The notes beneath the pieces were generated by a model. It searched no databases. It had not been told where the DNA came from and was given only the letters and a program-made list of their open reading frames with translations. A program made the translations under genes and the position numbers. From Salinirubellus litoreus (GTDB lineage: Archaea; Halobacteriota; Halobacteria; Halobacteriales; Haloarculaceae), in contig NZ_CP147841.1 in assembly GCF_037335815.1 (NCBI RefSeq), forward strand, positions 2,108,001-2,172,000: DNA of 64,000 nucleotides, read 5' to 3'. Position 1 is the stretch's first letter. Every line of letters begins with the position of its first letter. Below, in pieces: positions 17,696 to 26,150 of the stretch.

Positions 17696-19620
17696 CCCTG
17701 TCGGCGGGGTTCTACGGGGACCACAACCACGTTTCCGACCTCGACCTCGCTACCCCGGTCGACCGACTCGCCGGTAACACGGTCGGTCGAGCCGACCGAC
17801 TCGTCCGGGAACGAGACCGTCGCCGGGTCGTCCCCGAAGTTGCAGGCGACGACGTAGCGGTCGTGCTCGGCGTCCTCGTCCTCGGGGGTGGTCCGGGCGT
17901 AGGCGACGACTTCCTCGGAATCGCTCTCGAAGTCGACCCGCTCGAACCCGCCCCGGTAGCCGAGCGCAGGTGTCGACTCGCGGGTGTCGATCAGCGACTC
18001 GTAGTACTCGTACAGCGAGTCGTCCGCGGCGTCCCAGTCGAGGGCCCCCCGGCGGTTGCGCATCCCGAGCTCCTGGCCTGAGTAGAGCATCGGTATCCCC
18101 GGGAGCGTGAACAGCGTCCCCGCGGCGGCCTCGGTCGCCGCCCTCCCGCACTCCTCCACGTACCTGACCTCGTCGTGGTTCTCGAGGTAGAGCATGAACC
18201 CGGCGTGGTCGGGGAAGCCCACCTCCTTGCGCTGTTCGATCGCGTCGAGGACGGCCTCGCCGGGTTCGTGGCCGCGCCCGACCTGCCGGAGCGTGAAGTA
18301 AAGCGTCGTGTCGAAGTGGACCTCGAACATCGAGCCGTGGAAGTCGGCGATGTAGGGGATGGTCTCGTCGAGCAGGAGAAACTCCTCGTCCATCGCCTTC
18401 ACCCGGTCGTGGACCTCCCGCCAGAACGACTGTGGGACCGCCCACGCCATGTCACACCGGAAGCCGTCCACCACCGGGGCCCACTCGTCGACCGCGTCGA
18501 GCAGGTGCCGACGGACCTCCAGACTATCGAAGTCGAAGTTGGCGATGTACTCCCAGTCGAAGTACGTCCCGGGCTCGCCGCTCTCCTGCCACTCGTACCA
18601 GTCGTAGTAGTCGCTGTCCGGGTTCCCGTAGGCGTCCTCGAAGAACGGGTGGGCGCGCGCGGAGTGGTTCATCACGAGGTCGAACAGCACGCGGATCCCG
18701 TGGTCGTGTGCGCTCTCGACGAACGCCTCGAACTCCTCGCGGGTCCCGAGATCCTCAGCGATGGAGAAGAAGTCCGTGATGTTGTAGCCGTGTTCGTACT
18801 CGTCGTTCTGGAGGACCGGCGTGAGCCACACCGTGTTCACGCCGAGGTCGGCCAGATACGGGAGACGCTCCTCGAGCGCGCCGAACGAGAAGTCGTCCTC
18901 GCCGGCGAACCCGCGGACGTACACCTCATACAGCGTGACCTCCTCGGCCCACTCGGGCGGGTCGTAGAGCCGCTCGACCGAGCCGTCGGGGTGGACCCGA
19001 ACCGCGTCCGGTACGCTGTAGCCGTCCTCGCCGACCGAAACCACGTGGACCCGGACGGGCTCGTCGGGCACCGGTAGCTCGGCATCCCAGCCCTCGACGG
19101 CCAGCCCGGGGTCGGGGTCGCGGTCGTCGACGTGGAACTCCACGTCGAGGTCGGTGTCCGGCTCGTCGTCGACCCCGCGGCGGGCCGTCGCCTGGAGCGA
19201 GACGCGGTCGCCCTCGCGACCGCCGTCGAGACGCACCCGGGGCCGGGACTCCCCGTCGGGTCCACCGGGCCGTCCGGAGCCGCGGGCGCTCCCCGAGGCT
19301 CCCGACCGGCCGGCGGGGCCCGATCGGCCGCTCGCTCCCGAGTACCCCGAGGCCCCGTCCCCGGCACCAGGGGCCATCTCGCCCGAGAACGACCGGACGG
19401 TCAGTCGGTGGGTCCCGTCGGGGGCGTCGAGGGCGACGACGTAGGTGCCGGGGGCGTCCGGGACGAGGTGTTCGACGGGCTCGTCGCCCAGGGTAGTGGT
19501 GCTCCCGTCCGGGGCCTCCTCTATGTGCCAGCGGTACGTCGCCGAGGGGTCGGGGTCCCGCGGCGAGAGATCGACGTCGTGGCCGACAGCGGTAAATACC
19601 GGCGGGCCTGGCTGATGCAT
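17692..19620 (-). CDS. Alpha-amylase-type GH13 enzyme with PKD-like N-terminal domain
   Basis: A 642-residue enzyme without signal peptide, hence cytoplasmic. Residues about 8-78 look like a PKD-type beta-sandwich (PDPSATYRWHIEE...DAPGTYVVALD); residues 85-125 are a Ser/Gly-rich linker; the (alpha/beta)8 GH13 barrel follows with VLFDLVMNHSA (I), DGFRCDMAWA with the nucleophile Asp (II), LLLDETIPY with the acid Glu (III) and LENHDEVRY (IV). Likely an intracellular alpha-glucan or maltodextrin hydrolase. I chose the ATG at 19620 rather than 19659 because a TATA box lies 21-30 bases upstream of it and the longer start would run into the operator. First gene of a two-gene operon. Confidence 0.87.
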   Translation of the reverse strand: MHQPGPPVFTAVGHDVDLSPRDPDPSATYRWHIEEAPDGSTTTLGDEPVEHLVPDAPGTYVVALDAPDGTHRLTVRSFSGEMAPGAGDGASGYSGASGRSGPAGRSGASGSARGSGRPGGPDGESRPRVRLDGGREGDRVSLQATARRGVDDEPDTDLDVEFHVDDRDPDPGLAVEGWDAELPVPDEPVRVHVVSVGEDGYSVPDAVRVHPDGSVERLYDPPEWAEEVTLYEVYVRGFAGEDDFSFGALEERLPYLADLGVNTVWLTPVLQNDEYEHGYNITDFFSIAEDLGTREEFEAFVESAHDHGIRVLFDLVMNHSARAHPFFEDAYGNPDSDYYDWYEWQESGEPGTYFDWEYIANFDFDSLEVRRHLLDAVDEWAPVVDGFRCDMAWAVPQSFWREVHDRVKAMDEEFLLLDETIPYIADFHGSMFEVHFDTTLYFTLRQVGRGHEPGEAVLDAIEQRKEVGFPDHAGFMLYLENHDEVRYVEECGRAATEAAAGTLFTLPGIPMLYSGQELGMRNRRGALDWDAADDSLYEYYESLIDTRESTPALGYRGGFERVDFESDSEEVVAYARTTPEDEDAEHDRYVVACNFGDDPATVSFPDESVGSTDRVTGESVDRGSEVEVGNVVVVPVEPRRQG

Positions 19621-19640
19621 AGGCGCGCGTTGTTCCCGGC

Positions 19641-19650
19641 GGTATAAGGT
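19641..19650 (-). promoter_or_regulatory. TATA box of the amylase operon
   Basis: The minus strand reads ACCTTATACC 21-30 bases before the ATG at 19620, predicting a leaderless transcript. It is directly preceded by the candidate operator at 19651-19674. Confidence 0.65.
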
Positions 19651-19674
19651 TTTACTCATTTCTGAATAAGTAAT
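19651..19674. promoter_or_regulatory. Candidate sugar-regulon operator, copy 2
   Basis: The site reads TTTACTC, six bases, then GAATAAGTAAT. It is identical to copy 1 (10328-10351) at 17 of 18 aligned fixed positions, while the six spacer bases differ. The GAGTA half on the minus strand ends 32 bases before the amylase ATG (33 in copy 1). It lies between the divergent amylase and glucoamylase genes and could control both. The match to a TrmB-type motif is one mismatch; the regulator is inferred. Confidence 0.62.
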
Positions 19675-19723
19675 TCGCCGAAAACCACCACGCTTTAACT
19701 GCTGTGGGGCCCGACCGTCGAGT

Positions 19724-22700
19724 ATGCGACTGCGGACCGCGATAAATCGATACAAGCGGGGGCTCGAAGGGGGGATGTTTCCGGCGGAGTGCCCCACGCA
19801 CGCCGGGGCGTTCTCCGGGTACGGCGACCGACTGGTGTACGTCGACCCCGACGGATCGTTCCGGGACTACTCGGCATCGCTCTCCGATCTACACGGGGTC
19901 GACCGATCGCGGTTCGGCATCGAGACCGGCGACGGTGTGCGCTGGTTCGACGACACTACCCCGGTGCGCCAGCACTACTACCGGGACACCGCGCTGGTCG
20001 AGACGGAGTACGACGCCGACGAGTTCACCGTCCACCAGTACGATCTCACGCTCGGACGGGCCCACATCACCCACGTCGAACTCCGCGGGGAGGTCCCCAC
20101 GGACGCCCGGTTGACGGCCTTTCTGACGTTCGCCCCCGAGGGCCAGGACGGGCAGGTGGGACGGCTCATCCACGACGGGGCCGGACCCGACGGTGGTGCG
20201 ACCGTCGAGGTGTTCCACCGCGAGGAGCACGACTACGTCACCGCCTCGACCGGCCTCTCCGCCGTTCGGGGGCAGGTCCCCGAGCGGTTCGACGAACTGC
20301 TCGCCCCCGAGCCCGTGGACTTCCCGCGCGAGGTCCCCCTCGAGAACTACGAGGACACCCACCTCTCGAGCGACATCGTGGTCTCGGCACCCCTGGAGCG
20401 CGCGGGAAGGGGAATGCGGACGACGCTCGTCACCCAGCTGTCCGACCACACGGAGACCACCCGCGAACAGGCGCTGGCGGACGTGCGCGGGTCCGCGGAG
20501 ATGCACGCGACGCCGGACGCGCTCCGGACGGCCGCACGCGAGCGGGTCGCCGTCGAGACGCCCGAAGGGACCCCCCGCGAGGGGACCGTCACCGACGACC
20601 TCCGGGCGCTCTCGCTGCTGACGGCGCCGACCGGCGGACGAATCGCGGGTCCGGACTTCGACCCCTACTACGCCTACTCCGGCGGCTACGGCTACACCTG
20701 GTTCCGCGACGACGCCGAGATCTCGGGCTACCTGCTCTCGGCGGCCGATCGACTCGACCTCGATCTGGGGGACACGCTCGAACGGAGCGCCCGGTTCCAC
20801 TGCGACGCCCAGCTCGAGGACGGCACCTGGCCCCACCGGGCCTGGGCGGTCGACGGCTCGCTCGCTCCCGGATGGGCCCACGCCCGCGTCGAGAACCGGG
20901 ACGTCCCGGAGTACCAGGCCGACCAGACCGCGAGCGTGGTGACGTTCCTCGCCGAACTCCTCCGCGAGCGCGGCGACGACCTCGACGAGTCGCTTCGGTC
21001 GCGGGTCCGGGAGACCGTCCGGCAAGGCGTCGAGGGGCTCGACGCCACGCTCGACGAGGACGGCCTCCCCGAGCGGTGTCAGAACCTCTGGGAGGACACC
21101 GACGGCCGGTTCACCCACACCGCGGCGACGTTCCTGGAGGCCTACGCGACCGTCTCGCGGACACCCGTCGGCGGGGAGGTCCGCAAGCACGCGACCGTCC
21201 GCGCCCAGGAGGTGATGGAGGGACTCGACGCGCTCTGGGAGGGGTCGGCCGGCCACTACGGGCTCCGTCTCGACGGCGACGACCTCGACGACCGGCTCGA
21301 CTCGGGGACGTTCGCACTCGTCTCGGCGTTCGTCGAGTACGACCGCGCGCTCGGGCTGTCCGAGGACGCCCTCGACCGACTCGTCTCGCACGTCGAGACG
21401 GCGCTCGATGGGCTCTACCGCGAGACCGACGACGTCCAGGGGCTGGTCCGCTACGAGGGCGACCCCTGGCGGCGACGGTGGCAGGACGAGGAGAAGGTCT
21501 GGTCGGTCTCGACCGTGTGGGGTGCCGACGCGGCCACGCGGCTCGCGGCGCTCCTCGACCGACGTGACCGGACCGACGAGTCGGAGTCACTCCTCGAGTG
21601 GGCCGGCCACCTATACGAGGTGCTCTCCCCCGACGGGCCGCTCTGCACCGACGCGGGCTTCCTGACCGAACAGGTCTTCGACGACGGGACGCCCGACTCG
21701 GCCGCACCGCTCGGCTGGTCGCACGCCCTCCGGCTCCACACCACGGCGCTGCTCGCGGAACTCGACGCCCTCCCGGCGGTGGCGACCCCGTCGGGGCCGG
21801 AGTCGCGCCCCCGGTGGACCACCGCCGAGAAGTACGGCGTCGGGACCGTCGCGGACCACGACGACTCCGACCCCTCGAAGGTGTGGTTCACGCTCACCGA
21901 CGGGGCGCTCACGGAGGTCCGCTTCCCGCGGATCGACGTGATGAACCTCCGGACGCTCGACTTCCTCGTCGTCGACACGGACGAGGACGAGTCCTACACC
22001 GCCCGCACGTTCACCGAGGACCGCCGCGACGAGCGGACGGGGACGCTCGAACGCCGCGCCGAGCACGTCGGCGAGTCCTCGCTCCGATTCAGACAGACCG
22101 TCACGGAGACCGGCGACGGCCGCGGCCACGAGTGGCGGCTCACCGCCGAGTACGTCGCCGACCCCGACCACGACGCAATCGTGGCGGACGTCTCGTTCGA
22201 GGCGCTCGACGACGCGGAGTACGCCGTCTACGCCGTCGCGGACACCGCGCTCACCAACACCGGCGATCACGACATCGGTTACCGTCTCGGCGAGGCGGGT
22301 GCCTACCACCTCGTCGCCCGCGACGCCGGTGCCTTCGACGCCGAGGGCGACCCGCTCCTGGTCGATGGGGACGGCGATCCCTACAGCGTCGCCACCGCGC
22401 TCGTCGCGGAGGACCGCTTCGACTGGGCCACCGTCGAGGTCGGCGGCTCCGGCCGGCTCGGTCGGCTGTTCGGGGAGGGGGTCCTGGACGGCGGTGCCGC
22501 CGAGGCGACCGACGAGAACGTCGTACTCGTGGGTCGGCTCGGGACCGGCGGGGGGTACGACGGGACGGTCGCGCTCGGCTTCGCCGAGGACGCCGACACC
22601 GCCGGTGCGCTCGGGGAGGCCGAGGGTTCGCTCGCCCGCGGCTACGAGACGGTCCGGGCGGGCTACGACGACTCCTGGCGGGCCTACCTCTCGGACAAAC

Positions 22701-24250
22701 CGCTGCCCGACTCGGTGGCCGACGACCGCGAACTGGCCGAGCAGTACCGCGTGGCGCTGATGAGCCTGGCGGCGGTCGAGGACAAGACCTACCACGGGGC
22801 GGCGATCGCCTCCCCGTCGGTGCCGTGGGGTGAGGCCGTCATCGCCGACGAGCCCAAGGGGTACGGCTACAACTTCGTCTGGTCGCGCGACCTCTACCAG
22901 ACGTTCACTGTCCTCGACGCCGTGGGCGACGTGGAGACGGCACACGACGCCCTCGCCTACGTCTACCGCTACCAGCAGGACGAGGACGGGTTCATCCCGC
23001 AGAACACCTACCTCAGCGGTCGGACGCGGTGGGGCGGCGAGCAGATGGACAACATCGCGTTCCCGGGCGTGATGGCCTACCACCTCTACGAACGCGGGGT
23101 CGGGTTCGCGAACGCCGACTACGACTACGCGAACCTCCGGCGCTCCTCCGACTACATCGCCAGACACGGTCCGGCCACACAGCAGGAGCGCTGGGAGGAG
23201 GAGTCGGGCTACTCCCCCTCCAGTATCGCCGCGGAGATCGCGGGACTGACCTGTGCGGCGAAGGTCGCGATCGAGGAGGACGAGCCGGGCGACGCGCTCG
23301 CCTGGCTGGCGCTGGCCGACGACTGGCAGTCCCGCGTCGAGGTGTGGACGGCCACCGACAACGGGACCGATCGGATCACCGAGATCCCCTACTACGTCCG
23401 GGTCACCCGCGACGGCGACCCGAACGCGGGCCACTACCGCACGCTCGCCAACGGCGGCCCGACGCTCGACGAGCGGGAGATCATCGACGCCGGTTTCCTC
23501 GAACTCGTCCGGCTCGGGGTGAAACCCTGGGACGACGAGACGATCCGGAACTCCGTGGAGGTGGTCGACGAGACGATCCGCGTCGAGACGCCCCACGGTC
23601 CGGCGTTCTACCGCTACAACGGCGACGGCTACGGCGAACTCGACCGCGACGAGGAGGGTGCGCCGTGGGCGATCGACGGCGGGGGCCGGGGTCGGCTCTG
23701 GCCGATCTTCACCGGCGAGCGCGCCGAGTACGAGCTGCTCGCCGGCGGCCAGGGGGCGGACGATCCCGAGTCGCTCCTGCGGACGATGGCCGGGTTCGCC
23801 AACTCCGGGCGGATGCTCGCCGAACAGGTCTGGGACCGCGACCGCGAGACCTCCTACAACTGGGAGTTCGGCGAGGGGACGGGCTCCGCGACCCCGCTGG
23901 GCTGGTCGATGGCCCAGTTCGTCCGTCTCGCCCACGGCATCGACGCCGGCGAACCGGTCGAGCGCCCCGCCTTCGTCGCCGAGCGCTACGCCACGGGCGA
24001 GGCCCGAGAGGGTCCCTCGCTCGTGGTCGACACGGAGTTCGAGGGCGACCGGGTCCGCGTCTCCGGGGAGACCGACGGTGCGCTCGTCGCCGTGAAGACG
24101 CCCACGGAGACGGTGGCCGTCGACCCCGAGGACGGTCAGTTCGAGACGCGCGTCGGCATCCAGCACGGCGAGAACCGGATCGTCGTCGCGGCGGCCACCG
24201 AGGCCGATCTGGAGCGGGCCGGGACGACCGTCGAACGGCTGGCACTGTAG
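19724..24250 (+). CDS. Tandem GH15 glucoamylase (two fused catalytic modules)
   Basis: A 1508-residue protein with two GH15 glucoamylase units. Module 1 (about 1-685) has GYGYTWFRDDAEISG, a CQNLWEDTDGRFTHTAA acid-Glu region and TEQVFDDG...PLGWSHAL with the base Glu. Module 2 (about 690-1420) has its own glucodextranase-like beta-sandwich N-domain, GYGYNFVWSRDLYQTF, WEEESGYSPSS and AEQVWDRD...PLGWSMAQ. Residues about 1425-1508 look like a C-terminal beta domain. There is no signal peptide, so it acts in the cytoplasm, releasing glucose from short alpha-glucans. CTTTAACT 24-32 bases before the ATG is a plausible TATA box. It is divergent from the amylase operon, with a candidate operator between them. 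Confidence 0.92.
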   Translation: MRLRTAINRYKRGLEGGMFPAECPTHAGAFSGYGDRLVYVDPDGSFRDYSASLSDLHGVDRSRFGIETGDGVRWFDDTTPVRQHYYRDTALVETEYDADEFTVHQYDLTLGRAHITHVELRGEVPTDARLTAFLTFAPEGQDGQVGRLIHDGAGPDGGATVEVFHREEHDYVTASTGLSAVRGQVPERFDELLAPEPVDFPREVPLENYEDTHLSSDIVVSAPLERAGRGMRTTLVTQLSDHTETTREQALADVRGSAEMHATPDALRTAARERVAVETPEGTPREGTVTDDLRALSLLTAPTGGRIAGPDFDPYYAYSGGYGYTWFRDDAEISGYLLSAADRLDLDLGDTLERSARFHCDAQLEDGTWPHRAWAVDGSLAPGWAHARVENRDVPEYQADQTASVVTFLAELLRERGDDLDESLRSRVRETVRQGVEGLDATLDEDGLPERCQNLWEDTDGRFTHTAATFLEAYATVSRTPVGGEVRKHATVRAQEVMEGLDALWEGSAGHYGLRLDGDDLDDRLDSGTFALVSAFVEYDRALGLSEDALDRLVSHVETALDGLYRETDDVQGLVRYEGDPWRRRWQDEEKVWSVSTVWGADAATRLAALLDRRDRTDESESLLEWAGHLYEVLSPDGPLCTDAGFLTEQVFDDGTPDSAAPLGWSHALRLHTTALLAELDALPAVATPSGPESRPRWTTAEKYGVGTVADHDDSDPSKVWFTLTDGALTEVRFPRIDVMNLRTLDFLVVDTDEDESYTARTFTEDRRDERTGTLERRAEHVGESSLRFRQTVTETGDGRGHEWRLTAEYVADPDHDAIVADVSFEALDDAEYAVYAVADTALTNTGDHDIGYRLGEAGAYHLVARDAGAFDAEGDPLLVDGDGDPYSVATALVAEDRFDWATVEVGGSGRLGRLFGEGVLDGGAAEATDENVVLVGRLGTGGGYDGTVALGFAEDADTAGALGEAEGSLARGYETVRAGYDDSWRAYLSDKPLPDSVADDRELAEQYRVALMSLAAVEDKTYHGAAIASPSVPWGEAVIADEPKGYGYNFVWSRDLYQTFTVLDAVGDVETAHDALAYVYRYQQDEDGFIPQNTYLSGRTRWGGEQMDNIAFPGVMAYHLYERGVGFANADYDYANLRRSSDYIARHGPATQQERWEEESGYSPSSIAAEIAGLTCAAKVAIEEDEPGDALAWLALADDWQSRVEVWTATDNGTDRITEIPYYVRVTRDGDPNAGHYRTLANGGPTLDEREIIDAGFLELVRLGVKPWDDETIRNSVEVVDETIRVETPHGPAFYRYNGDGYGELDRDEEGAPWAIDGGGRGRLWPIFTGERAEYELLAGGQGADDPESLLRTMAGFANSGRMLAEQVWDRDRETSYNWEFGEGTGSATPLGWSMAQFVRLAHGIDAGEPVERPAFVAERYATGEAREGPSLVVDTEFEGDRVRVSGETDGALVAVKTPTETVAVDPEDGQFETRVGIQHGENRIVVAAATEADLERAGTTVERLAL

Positions 24251-24473
24251 AGAGGAGACCGCGATCGCCTCGGAGACGCTCAACGCTGAACCCACCTCGA
24301 TCGAGATCCGCTTTTGCGAACAGCCGGCACTCGATCCAGTCCACGGGGCGACGTGCCGGGCTGCCGCGCCCGCCCCGTGGTGACTCGTCAGAGCACGGGG
24401 TCGGTGGTCCCGGTTCCCGATATAAACGTATGCCCGGGGAAGGTGGTCGTGTTCGGATAGCCGCCCATCGAAC
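24251..24473. other. Non-coding spacer with TATA-like element
   Basis: No gene is seen. GATATAAACG at 24419-24428 is a good TATA-like element on the plus strand; transcription would start near 24452, just before the hairpin island at 24474. This could make the island a transcribed structured RNA. Confidence 0.4.
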
Positions 24474-25037
24474 CATCGGGTGGGACTGAAAGGGGCCGCC
24501 GGCTTGAGGAAGGCGGACGACGCAAGCACCGTGGTTCGAGAGACGCGAAGCGTCTCTCGTCACTGAGCGAATCGGAGATTCGCGAGGTCTGCGAACGCTT
24601 CGCGTTCGCCCGATCACGAAACGGCGGAGCCGTTTCGAACGACAGCAGAGCGAGGAGCGGAGCGAGTCCCCCGACTCAGGCCGGCGGGGGCTTTCGAGCT
24701 GATTTCGGAAACTGCTGGTGGCTGAAACAGAAGCACTCGAGAGCCCCCGACCGATACGCTCCCGCGGCTCGTTGCGGTCCTCGCCTCGTTCGCTTCGCTC
24801 ACTCGGCTGCGGACCTTACGTCGTCCCGAGAACCGCTCCGCGGTTCTCGCGGGCTGTCCCCAGAACGGCGGAGCCGTTCTGGTGTGCATGCGAGACGCGC
24901 AGCCTCTCGCACACTGCACGAGAGCTTCGCTCTCGTGAACGCCGGGGTTCGCGTAGCGTGGGTTGCCGGCGGAGCCGGCAACTGCATAGCGTGGCGGCGG
25001 AGCCGCTACGCGCGGCCCCTTTCAGTCCCACCCGATG
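24474..25037. repeat. 564-bp hairpin island bounded by 26-bp perfect inverted repeats
   Basis: Bases 24474-24499 and 25012-25037 are perfect 26-bp inverted repeats. Between them lie about nine near-perfect hairpins (24538-24558, 24567-24583, 24591-24609, 24617-24637, 24827-24849, 24860-24882, 24917-24937, 24962-24982, 24989-25011). Stems are 7-10 bp, and each loop is exactly three bases: GGA or GAA, or their complements, always closed by a C-G pair. No frame looks coding. It sits between the convergent 3' ends of the glucoamylase and the acetamidase-type gene. C(GNA)G triloops are known as exceptionally stable DNA mini-hairpins, as in GCGAAGC, which occurs literally here. It could be a MITE-like element, a structured RNA or a chromosome-structuring site. 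Confidence 0.85.
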
Positions 25038-25081
25038 TCTCCCCGGGCTTCCGTAACCGGCCCTCAACCGTCCCCAGCAGT

Positions 25082-26074
25082 CTATGGGAAGATGCTCTCG
25101 GGCAGGTACGCCGTCACCGTCCAGTTGGGAGCGTCGACGACCTCGCTGATCTTCAGGTCCACGGCCGCCGAACAGAGGATGTACGCCTCGCCGCGGGTCA
25201 GATCACGGTGGGCTTCGAGGTGGTCGATCATGTGCCGGACGGCCTTCTTCGTCGCCTCCATCAGGTCGTCGGCGATACCGGTCGTCGCGTACATCGGCTC
25301 GTCCTGCCCCGTCGGGGTGAACGGTCCCGTCGTCTCGAGCTGGGGCTGCTCGATCTCCATGTCCGTCCGGACGTCGAACCGCGCGGTGACGAACATCGGG
25401 GCTTCGATGCCCGTCACGCAGACCTCGCCGTCGCCCTGCGCGGCGTGACAGTCGGCCGTCGAGAACAGCGCCCCCTCGGTCTCGATCGGGAGGTAGACCG
25501 TCGATCCCTGCGTCATGTGCTTGACGTCCATGTTCCCGCCGACGTCGCGCGGCGGGAGCGTGTCGTGCTCGCCGTCCTCGCCCGGGGCGACGCCGATGAT
25601 CCCCGGGAACATGTCGAGGGGAACCTCGATGCCGTCGACGAAGTGGCCCACGTCGTCATCCAGATCCCAGACGTGCAGGCCGGCGTCGGGGAACTCCTCG
25701 GGGAGGAGTCCGAGGCCCATCTCGCCGGGCATGAACCCGGTGAACCCCCAGCCCTTGTGCTCGAAATCCAGCAGATCGACCGCGAGAACGTCGCCGGGCT
25801 CGGCCCCCTCGACGGCGACCGGTCCCGTGAGCGGGTGGACCGGGTCGAAGCTCGCGTTCGCGAGGTCCTCGACGGTCGAGTCGGGGCCGACCTGCCCGTC
25901 GAGCGCGTCGCGGCACTCGAACCGGACGACTTCGCCCGGCTCGACGGTCAGGACGGGTTCGAGGCTGTTGTCCCAGACGTGGTGGACGTTCGCGTCGTCG
26001 TCGCTCAGCTCGTGGTCGACCGTGTAGGCAGTATCTGACGACATGACGTCCAGAAGGACGTCCCGGTCCGTCAT
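25082..26074 (-). CDS. Acetamidase/formamidase family protein
   Basis: About 330 residues of the FmdA/AmdA fold, enzymes that hydrolyse small amides such as formamide or acetamide to ammonia and the acid. Seen are NVHHVWDNSLEPVLTVEPGE near the N-terminus, HPLTGPVAVEGAEPGDVLAVD, GGNMDVKHMTQGSTVYLPI and DCHAAQGDGEVCVTGIE. The start may be 26074 or the ATG at 26044, where conservation begins; the longer form is given. It ends close to the hairpin island. No ammonium or amide transporter is next to it, so the substrate is unknown. Confidence 0.88.
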   Translation of the reverse strand: MTDRDVLLDVMSSDTAYTVDHELSDDDANVHHVWDNSLEPVLTVEPGEVVRFECRDALDGQVGPDSTVEDLANASFDPVHPLTGPVAVEGAEPGDVLAVDLLDFEHKGWGFTGFMPGEMGLGLLPEEFPDAGLHVWDLDDDVGHFVDGIEVPLDMFPGIIGVAPGEDGEHDTLPPRDVGGNMDVKHMTQGSTVYLPIETEGALFSTADCHAAQGDGEVCVTGIEAPMFVTARFDVRTDMEIEQPQLETTGPFTPTGQDEPMYATTGIADDLMEATKKAVRHMIDHLEAHRDLTRGEAYILCSAAVDLKISEVVDAPNWTVTAYLPESIFP

Positions 26075-26150
26075 GAAGGTGGAGGTGGAGGTAACAGTCG
26101 GCCTACGACTCGTCGAACGGAGCGAATCGGGGGTTCGTGGCTCGGTGAAG

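Noticed and set aside
19621..19659. Upstream ATG at 19659 as start of the amylase
   Set aside because: It would place the start inside the operator and upstream of the TATA box at 19641-19650; the ATG at 19620 fits a leaderless promoter.
21611..24529. 972-residue open frame on the minus strand
   Set aside because: Shadow of the glucoamylase gene; no domain, and the real gene on the plus strand has clear GH15 motifs.
24538..25011. Hairpin series as a CRISPR array
   Set aside because: The hairpins differ in sequence and spacing, there are no constant repeats with unique spacers, and no cas genes are nearby.
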